Part shown: piece after piece, positions 6,843-18,025 of the stretch
How the letters are laid out: each line of letters begins with the position of its first letter
Numbering within the stretch: the stretch's first letter is position 1
DNA from: Desulfobacterales bacterium
Lineage (GTDB): Bacteria > Desulfobacterota > Desulfobacteria > Desulfobacterales > UBA5852
Assembly: GCA_030066455.1 (NCBI GenBank)
Contig: JASJBQ010000017.1
Coordinates: forward strand, 1-21,137
Direction of reading: 5' to 3'
Length of the DNA stretch: 21,137 nt
Position numbers and translations under genes: made by a program
Notes under the pieces: generated by a model
What the model was told of the DNA's origin: nothing
What the model saw: the letters and a program-made list of their open reading frames with translations, nothing else
The model's database searches: none

Positions 6843-9479
6843 ATGATCATCTTCCGCAGTCCCAAATGGAAACGCATCCAGGCGCGGATCGACCGCGTCA
6901 TCCAGTGTCTGCTCAAGGGGACCCATCAACACTACGCCTGCTATCTGCCATCGCCACCCGGTTGGCTGATCTCGCACCTGCAGCGGCTTTTCTACCGCGG
7001 CATCACGCTGGCGCCCAGCCAGGCCGCGGTGCTCAAAACACTGCCGCGCAGCGCCATTCTGGTCTGTGTCACCAAACGCAAGAGCCTGTTCCAGTGGCTG
7101 TTCTACCACAGCCGCTACGGCAGCAAACGCATGCCCGCCCCCACGGTGGCATTCGACTACACCGTATTCCTCTACCAGCCGCTCTCACGTATATTCCGCA
7201 TGCTGCTGGCGCGCGTGGATCACTTCTGCCGTCACTTCGGTTTTCCCGACCCGTACACCGCCGGCTACTACCAGCGCATGCTCGCAGGGGGCGAGACGTT
7301 TTTTCTCTCCCTGGTCGAACCGGGCGGTTTCAGCCGACGATTTGTCAAGGAAAAAACCGACCCGATAAAATTCCTGCTGGATTACCAGGCGGCAACGGAT
7401 CGCCCCATTTATCTCGTCCCCCACCTGATGATCTTTGAAAAGGATCCCGAAAGAACGACGCCCTCGTTGTGGCGGCATCTCTTCGGACACGAACAGGCGT
7501 TGGGTTTTTTTCGACGCTTCACCACCCTCGTCAAAAACCCCGGCCGCACCTTCGTCGAACTGAGCACCCCCGTGGACCTCCAGACGTTCATGCGGCATCC
7601 CGATGTCTGCGACCGCAGCCGCACCTACCAGGCCCTGCTCCTGCGGCGCAACCTTCTGCGACAAATCAACCGCCATCGCCAGAGTATTTTGGGGCCGGTC
7701 CTCAAGAGCCGTCTGGAAATCGAGGAAGCGGTGCTGACCGGGACCCGGTTGCAGCAATTCATCCGCGAGCAGGCGGATCGCGAAGAAAAACCGGTGACCA
7801 AACTGCACCGGCAGGCCGAAACCTATTTCGAAGAGATCGCCGCCGACTACCGCATCGGCATGATCAAAACCCTGGCGAAGCTCCTGGACTGGATCATCGG
7901 CACCATGTTCGACGGGGTCATCATCGACCACGCGGGCCTCGACCGCTTGAAGACCGCGTCCCAGCGGGGACCGGTGGTTCTTCTCCCCTGCCACAAGAGC
8001 CACATCGACTACCTGATGATCTCCTACATCATGTTTCACAACAACATGCCCTGCCCGCACATCGTGGCCGGTAAAAACCTCTCCTTCTGGCCCATGGGGC
8101 CGATTTTCCGGCGATCGGGCGCTTTCTTCATGCGCCGGACCTTCAAGGGCCAGCCGTTGTATGCCGCCGTTTTTGCCGCCTACGTCAACAAGCTGCTGCA
8201 GGAGGGCTTCAACATCGAAGTCTTTATCGAAGGCGGGCGCAGCCGCACCGGCAAGCTGCTCTCCCCCAAGACCGGACTTCTCTCCATCCTGCTGGAAGCC
8301 TACCAGCAGCGCGCCTGCGAGGATCTGATCCTCGCCCCGATCTACATCGGCTATGACAAGGTCCCCGAAGAAAAGGCCTATCTGCACGAACTCGAGGGCG
8401 GCAAGAAGGAACCCGAAAGCCTGAAGCAGGTGATTCGGGCGCACAAGGTGCTCAAGAAACGCTTCGGCAAGATCTACATCGAATTTGAGGAACCGATTTC
8501 GCTGGCCGATCTGCTGCGTGATAGCGCGCTCGACCTGGAGGGCATGGACCGTGAGGAAATCAACGCGTTCTGCCGCAACATCGGCCACCGCACCATCCAC
8601 GCCATCAACCGCGTGGCGGTCATCACCCCGCACGCCATCACCGCCGCGGCCCTGCTCAACCATTCCCATCAGGCCTTTACCCTGCCCATGCTGCAGGAAA
8701 CCGCCGAAACCTATCTCAACCATCTCTATTTTCACGGCGCCAAGCTGGCCGACACCCTGGACGTCGACCCGGCCAAGGCCATCGAGCAGGTCCTGCATAT
8801 CTACATGCAGCGCAAATTCGTGGCGCCGCTCGATAAAAAGGCCGCCGCCACCGAGGAGACGCCGCGCTATCGCGTCCAGAACGAAAAGCGCCCCAGTCTG
8901 GAGTACTACAAGAACAACTGCGTAGCCTGCTTCGTCCCGGCGGCCTGCACGGCCCTGTCGATATTCGAACGCGATGCCTTCCAGTTCGTCGCCACGGACC
9001 TGCACGCCAGCTACCGCTTTCTTCAGGACTTCTTTAAATATGAATTCTCCTACGATCTGGAGAATCCGCCGGAATGGTACGTCCGCAAGAATATCAAGGC
9101 GTTCATCAACGACGCCATTCTGATCCCCCACCCCAACTTGCCCGACACCTACAACATCACCTCACTGGGCTTTCGCAAGCTGAAACTCTTCTCGGGCTTT
9201 TTACGCTCGTATTTCGAGTCCTACCGCATCACCCTGAATCAGCTGGCCCGCCAAAAAGAGGGGGACCTGAATCTGAAGGACCAGCTCAAGAAAATTGCCG
9301 CCTACGGCAACCGCCTGGCCAAGAACGGTGAAGTCGAATGCAACGAGTCCCTCTCGCGCGTGAATTTCAGGAATGCCCTGACCTTTTTTCAAAGCCGGGG
9401 CGTTCGCTGCCGGGACGACGAAGACGCCATCGACCGCCACCGCGAACCCATTCAGCGCTATCTGAAATTCCTGCAATGA
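6843..9479 (+). CDS. plsB: Glycerol-3-phosphate 1-O-acyltransferase PlsB
   Basis: An 878-residue membrane-associated acyltransferase, somewhat longer than the E. coli enzyme (about 807). It acylates sn-glycerol 3-phosphate at position 1 with acyl-ACP or acyl-CoA, the first step of phospholipid synthesis. The four acyltransferase blocks are intact: HKSHID (residues 384-389, the catalytic HX4D), RRSGAFFMRR (423-432), FIEGGRSRTGK (461-471, glycerol-phosphate binding) and LAPIYIGYD (497-505). The roughly 370-residue N-terminal helical region and long C-terminal region are typical of PlsB and not of the shorter PlsC. The ATG at 6843 is the first in frame, but its ribosome site is weak (CAGGCG, about 6-8 nt). 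The stop is 4 nt before the MurU/AmgK-like gene, so the two are very probably cotranscribed. Confidence 0.95.
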   Translation: MIIFRSPKWKRIQARIDRVIQCLLKGTHQHYACYLPSPPGWLISHLQRLFYRGITLAPSQAAVLKTLPRSAILVCVTKRKSLFQWLFYHSRYGSKRMPAPTVAFDYTVFLYQPLSRIFRMLLARVDHFCRHFGFPDPYTAGYYQRMLAGGETFFLSLVEPGGFSRRFVKEKTDPIKFLLDYQAATDRPIYLVPHLMIFEKDPERTTPSLWRHLFGHEQALGFFRRFTTLVKNPGRTFVELSTPVDLQTFMRHPDVCDRSRTYQALLLRRNLLRQINRHRQSILGPVLKSRLEIEEAVLTGTRLQQFIREQADREEKPVTKLHRQAETYFEEIAADYRIGMIKTLAKLLDWIIGTMFDGVIIDHAGLDRLKTASQRGPVVLLPCHKSHIDYLMISYIMFHNNMPCPHIVAGKNLSFWPMGPIFRRSGAFFMRRTFKGQPLYAAVFAAYVNKLLQEGFNIEVFIEGGRSRTGKLLSPKTGLLSILLEAYQQRACEDLILAPIYIGYDKVPEEKAYLHELEGGKKEPESLKQVIRAHKVLKKRFGKIYIEFEEPISLADLLRDSALDLEGMDREEINAFCRNIGHRTIHAINRVAVITPHAITAAALLNHSHQAFTLPMLQETAETYLNHLYFHGAKLADTLDVDPAKAIEQVLHIYMQRKFVAPLDKKAAATEETPRYRVQNEKRPSLEYYKNNCVACFVPAACTALSIFERDAFQFVATDLHASYRFLQDFFKYEFSYDLENPPEWYVRKNIKAFINDAILIPHPNLPDTYNITSLGFRKLKLFSGFLRSYFESYRITLNQLARQKEGDLNLKDQLKKIAAYGNRLAKNGEVECNESLSRVNFRNALTFFQSRGVRCRDDEDAIDRHREPIQRYLKFLQ

Positions 9480-9483
9480 TGCC

Positions 9484-11175
9484 ATGAAAGCCCTCGTCCT
9501 GGCAGCCGGTCTGGGCACGCGCCTGCGGCCCTTTAGCGAACGCACTCCCAAACCGCTCTTCACGCTGGACGGGCGTCCCCTCTTGGAGCGGATCATCAAT
9601 CAATTGATAGCGGCCGGGGTCCGGACCATCGCGATCAACACGCACCACCTGGCCGAGCAGATCGCAGCCTATCTGGCGGCCGAATCCTTTGCCGCCCGAA
9701 TCATCCTGCGGCACGAACCCGAAATTCTCGGCACCGGCGGGGCCATCCGCAATACGGCCGATATCTGGGGCTCGGCGCCTTTCATGGTCGTCAACAGCGA
9801 TGTGGCCACCGACATCGATCTGGGATCCGTCTTCCGGTATCATGCCGCGCACGATCATCCGGCCACCCTGGTGATGCGCGACGATCCGGCATTCAACACC
9901 GTGACGGTGGATGCGCAGGGGAATATCGTGGATTTCACCCCCGCGGACGATAACCCCCGAAGCGATCGGCGCCGTCTGACCTTCACCGGCATCCAGGTGC
10001 TCGAGCCGGAGGTGATCGATTTTATTCCCAAGGAGGGGTTTGCCCACAGCATCGACGCCTTCAGGGCCATGCTGGCCGCCGGGCATAAGATCAAGGCCTT
10101 CATCGCCGCCGACAATCGCTGGGTCGATGTGGGCACACCGCAGCGCTATCGGCAGACCGCCCGTCAAATCATGGCAACGGCGGTCTTCCGGGAACTGGCG
10201 CCGGAAGACACCGCCGTCCCTATCGCCTGGGAGCCTTTGGCGGGCGACGGTTCCGAGCGTCGCTGGCACCGGCTGCGACGTGGCGACCGATCGGTGGTCA
10301 TGGTGGATCACGGTCTGCGCGAGGGTGCCGCGCCGGGCGAGGCCGACGCCTTCGTCCACATCGGCCGCCACCTCCACCGCCGGGGACTGCCCGTACCGCG
10401 CATCCTCCGCGCCGATCCGTTTGCCGGCCTGGTGTTCGTGGAGGACCGGGGCGATTGCCATTTGCAGACCCGCGTATCCGAGGCGGGGTCCCCCGGGGCG
10501 GTAATCGCTCTCTACCGGAAAATCATTGACCTTCTGGTCGATATGTCGGTATCGGGGGGAAACGGCTTCGATCCGGGCTGGACCTGGCAGACCGCTGCCT
10601 ACGACCGGCAGGTCATCGTGGAGAAGGAGTGCCGCTATTTCATCGAAGCCTTTGTGCGCGACTATTGCGGCCGGGAAGTCGCCTTCGCGCGGATCGAAGC
10701 CGAAAGCCACCGCCTGGCCGATGGCATCCTGGCGCAGCCGGCCGACGGGTTCATGCACCGGGATTTCCAATCCCGCAACATCCTGATCGCCGCAGGCCGG
10801 CCCTGGATCATCGATTATCAGGGGGGACGGCTGGGCCCGGCCGAATACGACCTGGCCTCCCTGCTGATCGACCCATACGTCGCCCTGCCCGAAACCGTGC
10901 AGGAAACGCTTCTGGATGACTTCATCCGACGCTATCGGCAGCGGACCGGCAAACCCCGGAAGGCCATCGCCACGCATTTCCGTCTCTGCGCCGTGGCGCG
11001 CAACCTGCAAATCCTGGGCGCTTTCGGCTTTCTGGTCAAGGTCGGGCAAAAGGGCCGGTTCGCCGCTTATATTCCCGGCGCCCTGGCAAGCTTGCAGCGC
11101 AACCTGGACCGGGTCGAAACCACTGCCTTCCCGCTGCTGCGGGAACTAGCGCGGTCTCTGGTACAAGGGCTTTGA
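9484..11175 (+). CDS. Two-domain protein: MurU-like sugar-1-phosphate nucleotidyltransferase fused to AmgK-like sugar kinase
   Basis: A 563-residue protein made of two enzymes. Residues 1 to about 230 are a GT-A nucleotidyltransferase: LAAGLGTRLRP (6-16), Lys23 in TPKP, NTHH (52-55), GTGGAI (83-88), NSD (104-106, metal-binding Asp) and WVDVGTP (213-219), closest in pattern to MurU (MurNAc-1-phosphate uridylyltransferase). Residues about 245-560 are an aminoglycoside-phosphotransferase-fold kinase: GDGSERRW (254-261), VFVEDRGD (317-324), catalytic loop HRDFQSRN (425-432) and metal-binding IIDYQGG (442-448) with YDLASLL (455-461), as in AmgK (anomeric MurNAc/GlcNAc kinase). In Pseudomonas amgK and murU are adjacent separate genes; together they make UDP-MurNAc from MurNAc. 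No good Shine-Dalgarno precedes the ATG, 4 nt behind plsB, which suggests coupling. Heptose or another sugar remains possible as substrate. Confidence 0.85.
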   Translation: MKALVLAAGLGTRLRPFSERTPKPLFTLDGRPLLERIINQLIAAGVRTIAINTHHLAEQIAAYLAAESFAARIILRHEPEILGTGGAIRNTADIWGSAPFMVVNSDVATDIDLGSVFRYHAAHDHPATLVMRDDPAFNTVTVDAQGNIVDFTPADDNPRSDRRRLTFTGIQVLEPEVIDFIPKEGFAHSIDAFRAMLAAGHKIKAFIAADNRWVDVGTPQRYRQTARQIMATAVFRELAPEDTAVPIAWEPLAGDGSERRWHRLRRGDRSVVMVDHGLREGAAPGEADAFVHIGRHLHRRGLPVPRILRADPFAGLVFVEDRGDCHLQTRVSEAGSPGAVIALYRKIIDLLVDMSVSGGNGFDPGWTWQTAAYDRQVIVEKECRYFIEAFVRDYCGREVAFARIEAESHRLADGILAQPADGFMHRDFQSRNILIAAGRPWIIDYQGGRLGPAEYDLASLLIDPYVALPETVQETLLDDFIRRYRQRTGKPRKAIATHFRLCAVARNLQILGAFGFLVKVGQKGRFAAYIPGALASLQRNLDRVETTAFPLLRELARSLVQGL

Positions 11176-11239
11176 CGGGCACGGGCGGCCGCCCGACCGC
11201 TTTCAATGGAAACGGCCAACCGAGAGGAGAAAAGCCACC

Positions 11240-12070
11240 ATGAACGGCCTGAACGTAATGGTCAACGGACTGCCGGGCAACGTGACCCGCATGCTCGCCC
11301 GGCACATTGTCCAGACGGACGATATGGTTCTCGTGCCCTATTCCCTAACGGGCCCGGAGATCGAAGCGACCCATGTCGACATCGAGGGGCAGCCGATCGC
11401 ACTCATCCGCCCCGAAGATCGGGGGGCGCGTATCGACGGGGTCAAAACCGATTATCCCGAATGCATCTGCGTCGATTTCACCCACCCTTCGGCCGTGAAT
11501 GCCAATGCCGCATTCTACTGCGACCAGGGGCTGCCCTTCGTCATGGGCACCACGGGCGGCGACCGCGAGGCCCTGCGCCGCACCGTGCTGCAGTCGTCCA
11601 ACGCGGCGGTGATCGCGCCCAACATGGCCAAGCAGATCGTCGGCCTCCAGGCCATGATGGCTTATGCCGCCGAAACCTTCCCGGGCCTGTTCGGCGGCTA
11701 CACCCTGACGGTCCGTGAAAGCCACCAGCAGGGCAAGGCCGACACCAGCGGAACGGCCAAGGCCATGGTGCGCTATTTCAACGCCATGGGCGTCGACTTC
11801 ACGGACGACCAGATCCACCAGGAACGCGACCCCCGGGTGCAGCAAACCCAGTGGGGCGTCCCGGAAGTCTACTTGGGGGGCCACGGCTGGCATACATACA
11901 CCCTGATCTCCGCCGATCAGACCACCAGGTTCGAATTCACCCATAATATCAACGGCCGGGAAATCTATGCCGAAGGGACCCTGGACGCGTTGCGGTTTCT
12001 GGCCCGCAAGCTGGACCAGGGATGCAGCGGTCAGGTTTTTTCGATGATCGACGTGCTGCGGCAGGTCTGA
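11240..12070 (+). CDS. dapB: 4-hydroxy-tetrahydrodipicolinate reductase, plant-type DapB
   Basis: A 276-residue DapB, which reduces hydroxy-tetrahydrodipicolinate with NAD(P)H on the way to diaminopimelate and lysine. Visible are a Rossmann start VNGLPGNVTRML (8-19), DFTHPSAV (79-86), GTTGG (103-107), APNMAKQ (126-132) and ESHQQGKADTSGTAK (160-174), which holds the conserved lysine of the tetrahydrodipicolinate-binding DapB C-terminal domain. The ESHQ motif, the extra length and overall pattern match the plant/cyanobacterial-style DapB group and not the E. coli type. The nucleotide-binding loop lacks the third glycine of the classic GxxGxMG. The ATG at 11240 has AGGAG about 12 nt upstream. 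It follows the fusion gene by 64 nt and is probably the last gene of the plsB operon. Confidence 0.93.
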   Translation: MNGLNVMVNGLPGNVTRMLARHIVQTDDMVLVPYSLTGPEIEATHVDIEGQPIALIRPEDRGARIDGVKTDYPECICVDFTHPSAVNANAAFYCDQGLPFVMGTTGGDREALRRTVLQSSNAAVIAPNMAKQIVGLQAMMAYAAETFPGLFGGYTLTVRESHQQGKADTSGTAKAMVRYFNAMGVDFTDDQIHQERDPRVQQTQWGVPEVYLGGHGWHTYTLISADQTTRFEFTHNINGREIYAEGTLDALRFLARKLDQGCSGQVFSMIDVLRQV

Positions 12071-12186
12071 ACGCGGCGTCGGCGCTTCTGGACGGCAGCC
12101 TTGCGACAAGACGGCCGTCGGCCCGCAACGCCTCCAAAGACGATGGCCCTGTGCGTCCGGTCGATGGCGGCCGGTATAACACCAAA

Positions 12187-12216
12187 CCGGCGATCGCCCC
12201 TTGGGGGCATCGCCGG
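12187..12216. terminator. GC-rich hairpin between convergent dapB and alaS
   Basis: CCGGCGAT at 12187-12194 pairs with ATCGCCGG at 12209-12216, with a further GCCCC/GGGGC pairing inside and a tight loop. It sits in the 213-nt gap where dapB (plus) and alaS (minus) converge. There is no real U-run on the plus strand and only TTTGGTGTT on the minus strand, so it may act as a weak or Rho-assisted bidirectional stop. The rest of the gap shows nothing else. Confidence 0.5.
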
Positions 12217-12283
12217 TCGTGTCATTTAAGCTGGCGTCGGGTGTCTCCCGGTCCTGCCTGCGGGCGGCCGGTTCGTTAGCGCC

Positions 12284-14923
<2,640 letters not shown>

Positions 14924-14977
14924 AAGCTTCGTCTCCTAAGGTTCGGCTGTCGCCACCAGCGGCGAAGACGCGTTACG

Positions 14978-14994
14978 ACCCGGACGGCCCGGGT
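14978..14994 (-). other. Short hairpin between recA and alaS
   Basis: ACCCGG at 14978-14983 and CCGGGT at 14989-14994 form a perfect 6-bp stem with a 5-nt loop immediately after the recA stop. It lacks a U-run, so read-through into alaS is expected. It may attenuate transcription or protect the recA message 3' end. Confidence 0.3.
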
Positions 14995-14995
14995 T

Positions 14996-16027
<1,032 letters not shown>

Positions 16028-16150
16028 AGATTCCTCCAGGTGCTTCCGGGCGCCGGTCGGGGATGAAGGCGCCGGATCGTCGTCGTTAGCGGATTGGTGC
16101 GGCCGCATGATATTGACCGCAAAACCGTGCGGCGTTCGGCGGGCACGCCG

Positions 16151-16729
16151 TCACGCGAGAGTTGAGGCCGCCCTCAGCGGCGCGCGGGCCAATGCCGTGT
16201 ACTGCGCCCCGCCGGGGCAGAGGCGACTCTCATACCAGATCAGGGTGTCCACCGTAAAGGGCACAAGCGGCAGATCCTGCATCCTGCGGGCGATCGCGGC
16301 ATCCGCGGTGCGCCAGCGCTGGGGGCGGCGGATGCGGCCGATGGTCAGATGGGCGCGGAAGGGGCGCTTTTCGCGCTCGAATCCGCAACGCGTCAGTCGG
16401 ACATCCAACGCCTGCTGAATGACCTCCAGACGGTCGACCTCGCCCGCCACGGCCTGCCAGAGCACCCTGGGCCGCGACAGGCGGGGGAATCCGCCCAGCC
16501 CCCCCAACGCCATTTCGAGCGGCGCCTGGCCGGCCACGGCCGCCTGCATGGCACGTTCAATGCCCTCGCCGGCGGCAGGATCCGTCTCCCCCAGAAACTT
16601 GAGCGTCAGGTGGATGTTGGCCGGCTCCACCCACCGGACCGCAAGACCCTCGGCCTGCAAGCGGTGCTGCAGGCGTTCGATCCGACGGACCGTATCCTCG
16701 GGCGGATTGAAGGCCAGGAAGGTCCGCAA
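16151..16729 (-). CDS. thpR: RNA 2',3'-cyclic phosphodiesterase (2H phosphoesterase)
   Basis: A 192-residue LigT/ThpR-type 2H phosphoesterase that opens 2',3'-cyclic phosphate ends of RNA. Both catalytic HxT motifs are present: HLT at 40-42 (NIHLTLKFLG) and HLT at 127-129 (RAHLTIGR). I choose the TTG at 16729: the family begins with (M)RTFLAF, GGAG lies 7 nt upstream, and the length becomes typical. The first ATG, at 16816, would add 29 arginine/proline-rich residues and overlap the preceding gene by 32 nt. The gene sits 55 nt behind the DUF39 gene and ahead of recA. Substrate in the cell is unknown for most of the family. Confidence 0.88.
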   Translation of the reverse strand: MRTFLAFNPPEDTVRRIERLQHRLQAEGLAVRWVEPANIHLTLKFLGETDPAAGEGIERAMQAAVAGQAPLEMALGGLGGFPRLSRPRVLWQAVAGEVDRLEVIQQALDVRLTRCGFEREKRPFRAHLTIGRIRRPQRWRTADAAIARRMQDLPLVPFTVDTLIWYESRLCPGGAQYTALARAPLRAASTLA

Positions 16730-16784
16730 CGCACCTCTCCATCCGGCCGGGGCTCGGGCCGGCGCCGTTTGCCTTACGGGCCGT

Positions 16785-17954
16785 TCACGTGCTCGGCAGT
16801 GTCGTCTGGGGTTCACCGAGCAGGAACTTGCCCTTGGCGATCCAGTCCTTTAGCATGAGCGCGATCTCGCGGGCGCGGACCGTGCTCGAAAGCGGTGCGG
16901 TGGCGATGTCTTCCCCGTTGATACGAATGCGGCCGCTCTTGAGTTCCGCATAGCTGACCTCGCCTAAAGTGACGCCCGTTCCCTGCGGGTAGTCGTGACT
17001 GTAATCCACGACCTGGGTGAACAGATCGTCGTCCGACACCGCGGTGTAGGCGGCCATGTCCTCGTTTAGGATCGGGATCGGAATGCCCAGGCCCACCGAA
17101 AGGGAACAGCCGTAGCCCTGGAGGCTGGCGCCCATGAGCCACTTGGCGCTCATGCGCTTGAGATCGCCCATCACACTGATCGTCCCGGCCGGCGTGCGCG
17201 GTATGCCCTTGCGGGTGCGTTTGGCGCCCGGCTTGTGCTGGGTGCCGGCGCCGGTGACGTAGCCGATCCCGCCGCCCAGAAAGATACGGGTCCCCAATCC
17301 GATGGTGCGGTAATGGGGGTCGTTGAACAGCGGGCTCAACTGGCCGGCCGAGCAGTAGTTGGCATTCTGCCCGCGGGGTTTGAGCGTTCCCATGTAGGTG
17401 TAGATCGTCTTGGGCGAGAGGTTCACGGCGCAATTGTAGTTCTGGTAGGCATTGCGCGGGTTGAACAGCTGGGCGTAGGGCAGCTGCTTGAGGGTGACCT
17501 CCTTCTCCAGCGTCTTGCGCGGATAGCAGTCGGTGCCGTAGCCCTGGGCCTTGAGATGAACTTTCCTGCCGGCCACGAGGTCTTGGAACACGTGGCCGCC
17601 GCCGTAGTTGAACTCCCCGGGGTAGACCCGGTTCAAGGGATCGTCCTCGCAGGTTTCGGTGGCACCGATATAACAGTCCACAGCGGCGATGCCCCCGTAG
17701 GCCGGCACGTTGTTGAGCCATACCCTGGAGGCTTTGATGGCCGGAACGGCGTGGCCGAAATTGATGAAGGCGCCCGAGGAGCACATGGGGGCGAACGTGC
17801 CGGTGGTGACGACATCCACCCGGCGGGCCGCCTCGACCTTGCCCTCGGTCTTGACGATGTCGATCATCTCCTCGGCCGTGACGACGACCACTTCCCCGGC
17901 CTTGATCTTGCGGTTGATCGCGGCGTAGGTTTTCGCTACCTTGTGCTTGCCCAT
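16785..17954 (-). CDS. Homocysteine biosynthesis protein, DUF39 family (L-aspartate semialdehyde sulfurtransferase type)
   Basis: A 389-residue DUF39 protein. The family (MA1821 of Methanosarcina, homologues in Desulfovibrio) is required to make homocysteine from aspartate semialdehyde with sulfide-derived sulfur, bypassing O-acylhomoserine. Recognisable features are TFAPMCSSGAFINFGH (53-68), VWLNNVPAYGGIAAVDCY (78-95), YPGEFNYGGGHVFQDLVAG (111-129), the GTDCYPRK region (140-147) and FLGGGIGYVTGAGTQH (225-240). Cys58 and Cys143 are candidates for the persulfide/catalytic cysteines known in the family. It lacks the C-terminal CBS pair of the archaeal form, and no NIL/ferredoxin partner gene is adjacent. 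ATG at 17954 fits the conserved start; the ribosome site (AAGAGAT) is modest. It is 71 nt behind the M23 peptidase gene. This supports a sulfide-rich, sulfate-reducing lifestyle. Confidence 0.88.
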   Translation of the reverse strand: MGKHKVAKTYAAINRKIKAGEVVVVTAEEMIDIVKTEGKVEAARRVDVVTTGTFAPMCSSGAFINFGHAVPAIKASRVWLNNVPAYGGIAAVDCYIGATETCEDDPLNRVYPGEFNYGGGHVFQDLVAGRKVHLKAQGYGTDCYPRKTLEKEVTLKQLPYAQLFNPRNAYQNYNCAVNLSPKTIYTYMGTLKPRGQNANYCSAGQLSPLFNDPHYRTIGLGTRIFLGGGIGYVTGAGTQHKPGAKRTRKGIPRTPAGTISVMGDLKRMSAKWLMGASLQGYGCSLSVGLGIPIPILNEDMAAYTAVSDDDLFTQVVDYSHDYPQGTGVTLGEVSYAELKSGRIRINGEDIATAPLSSTVRAREIALMLKDWIAKGKFLLGEPQTTLPST

Positions 17955-18025
17955 CGCGATATCTCTTCTGTTCCGATTAAATCTTGCGGCCATGCCGCCG
18001 CCGGTGGCGCGAGGCCCGGCGACCC

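Noticed and set aside
7185..9131. 648-codon open frame antisense to plsB
   Set aside because: It is an exact antisense shadow of a gene with intact catalytic motifs; GC-rich codon bias keeps the opposite frame free of stops. No ribosome site or recognisable product.
9367..11049. 560-codon open frame antisense to the MurU/AmgK-like gene
   Set aside because: Same GC-bias effect; the plus-strand frame has two complete sets of enzyme motifs.
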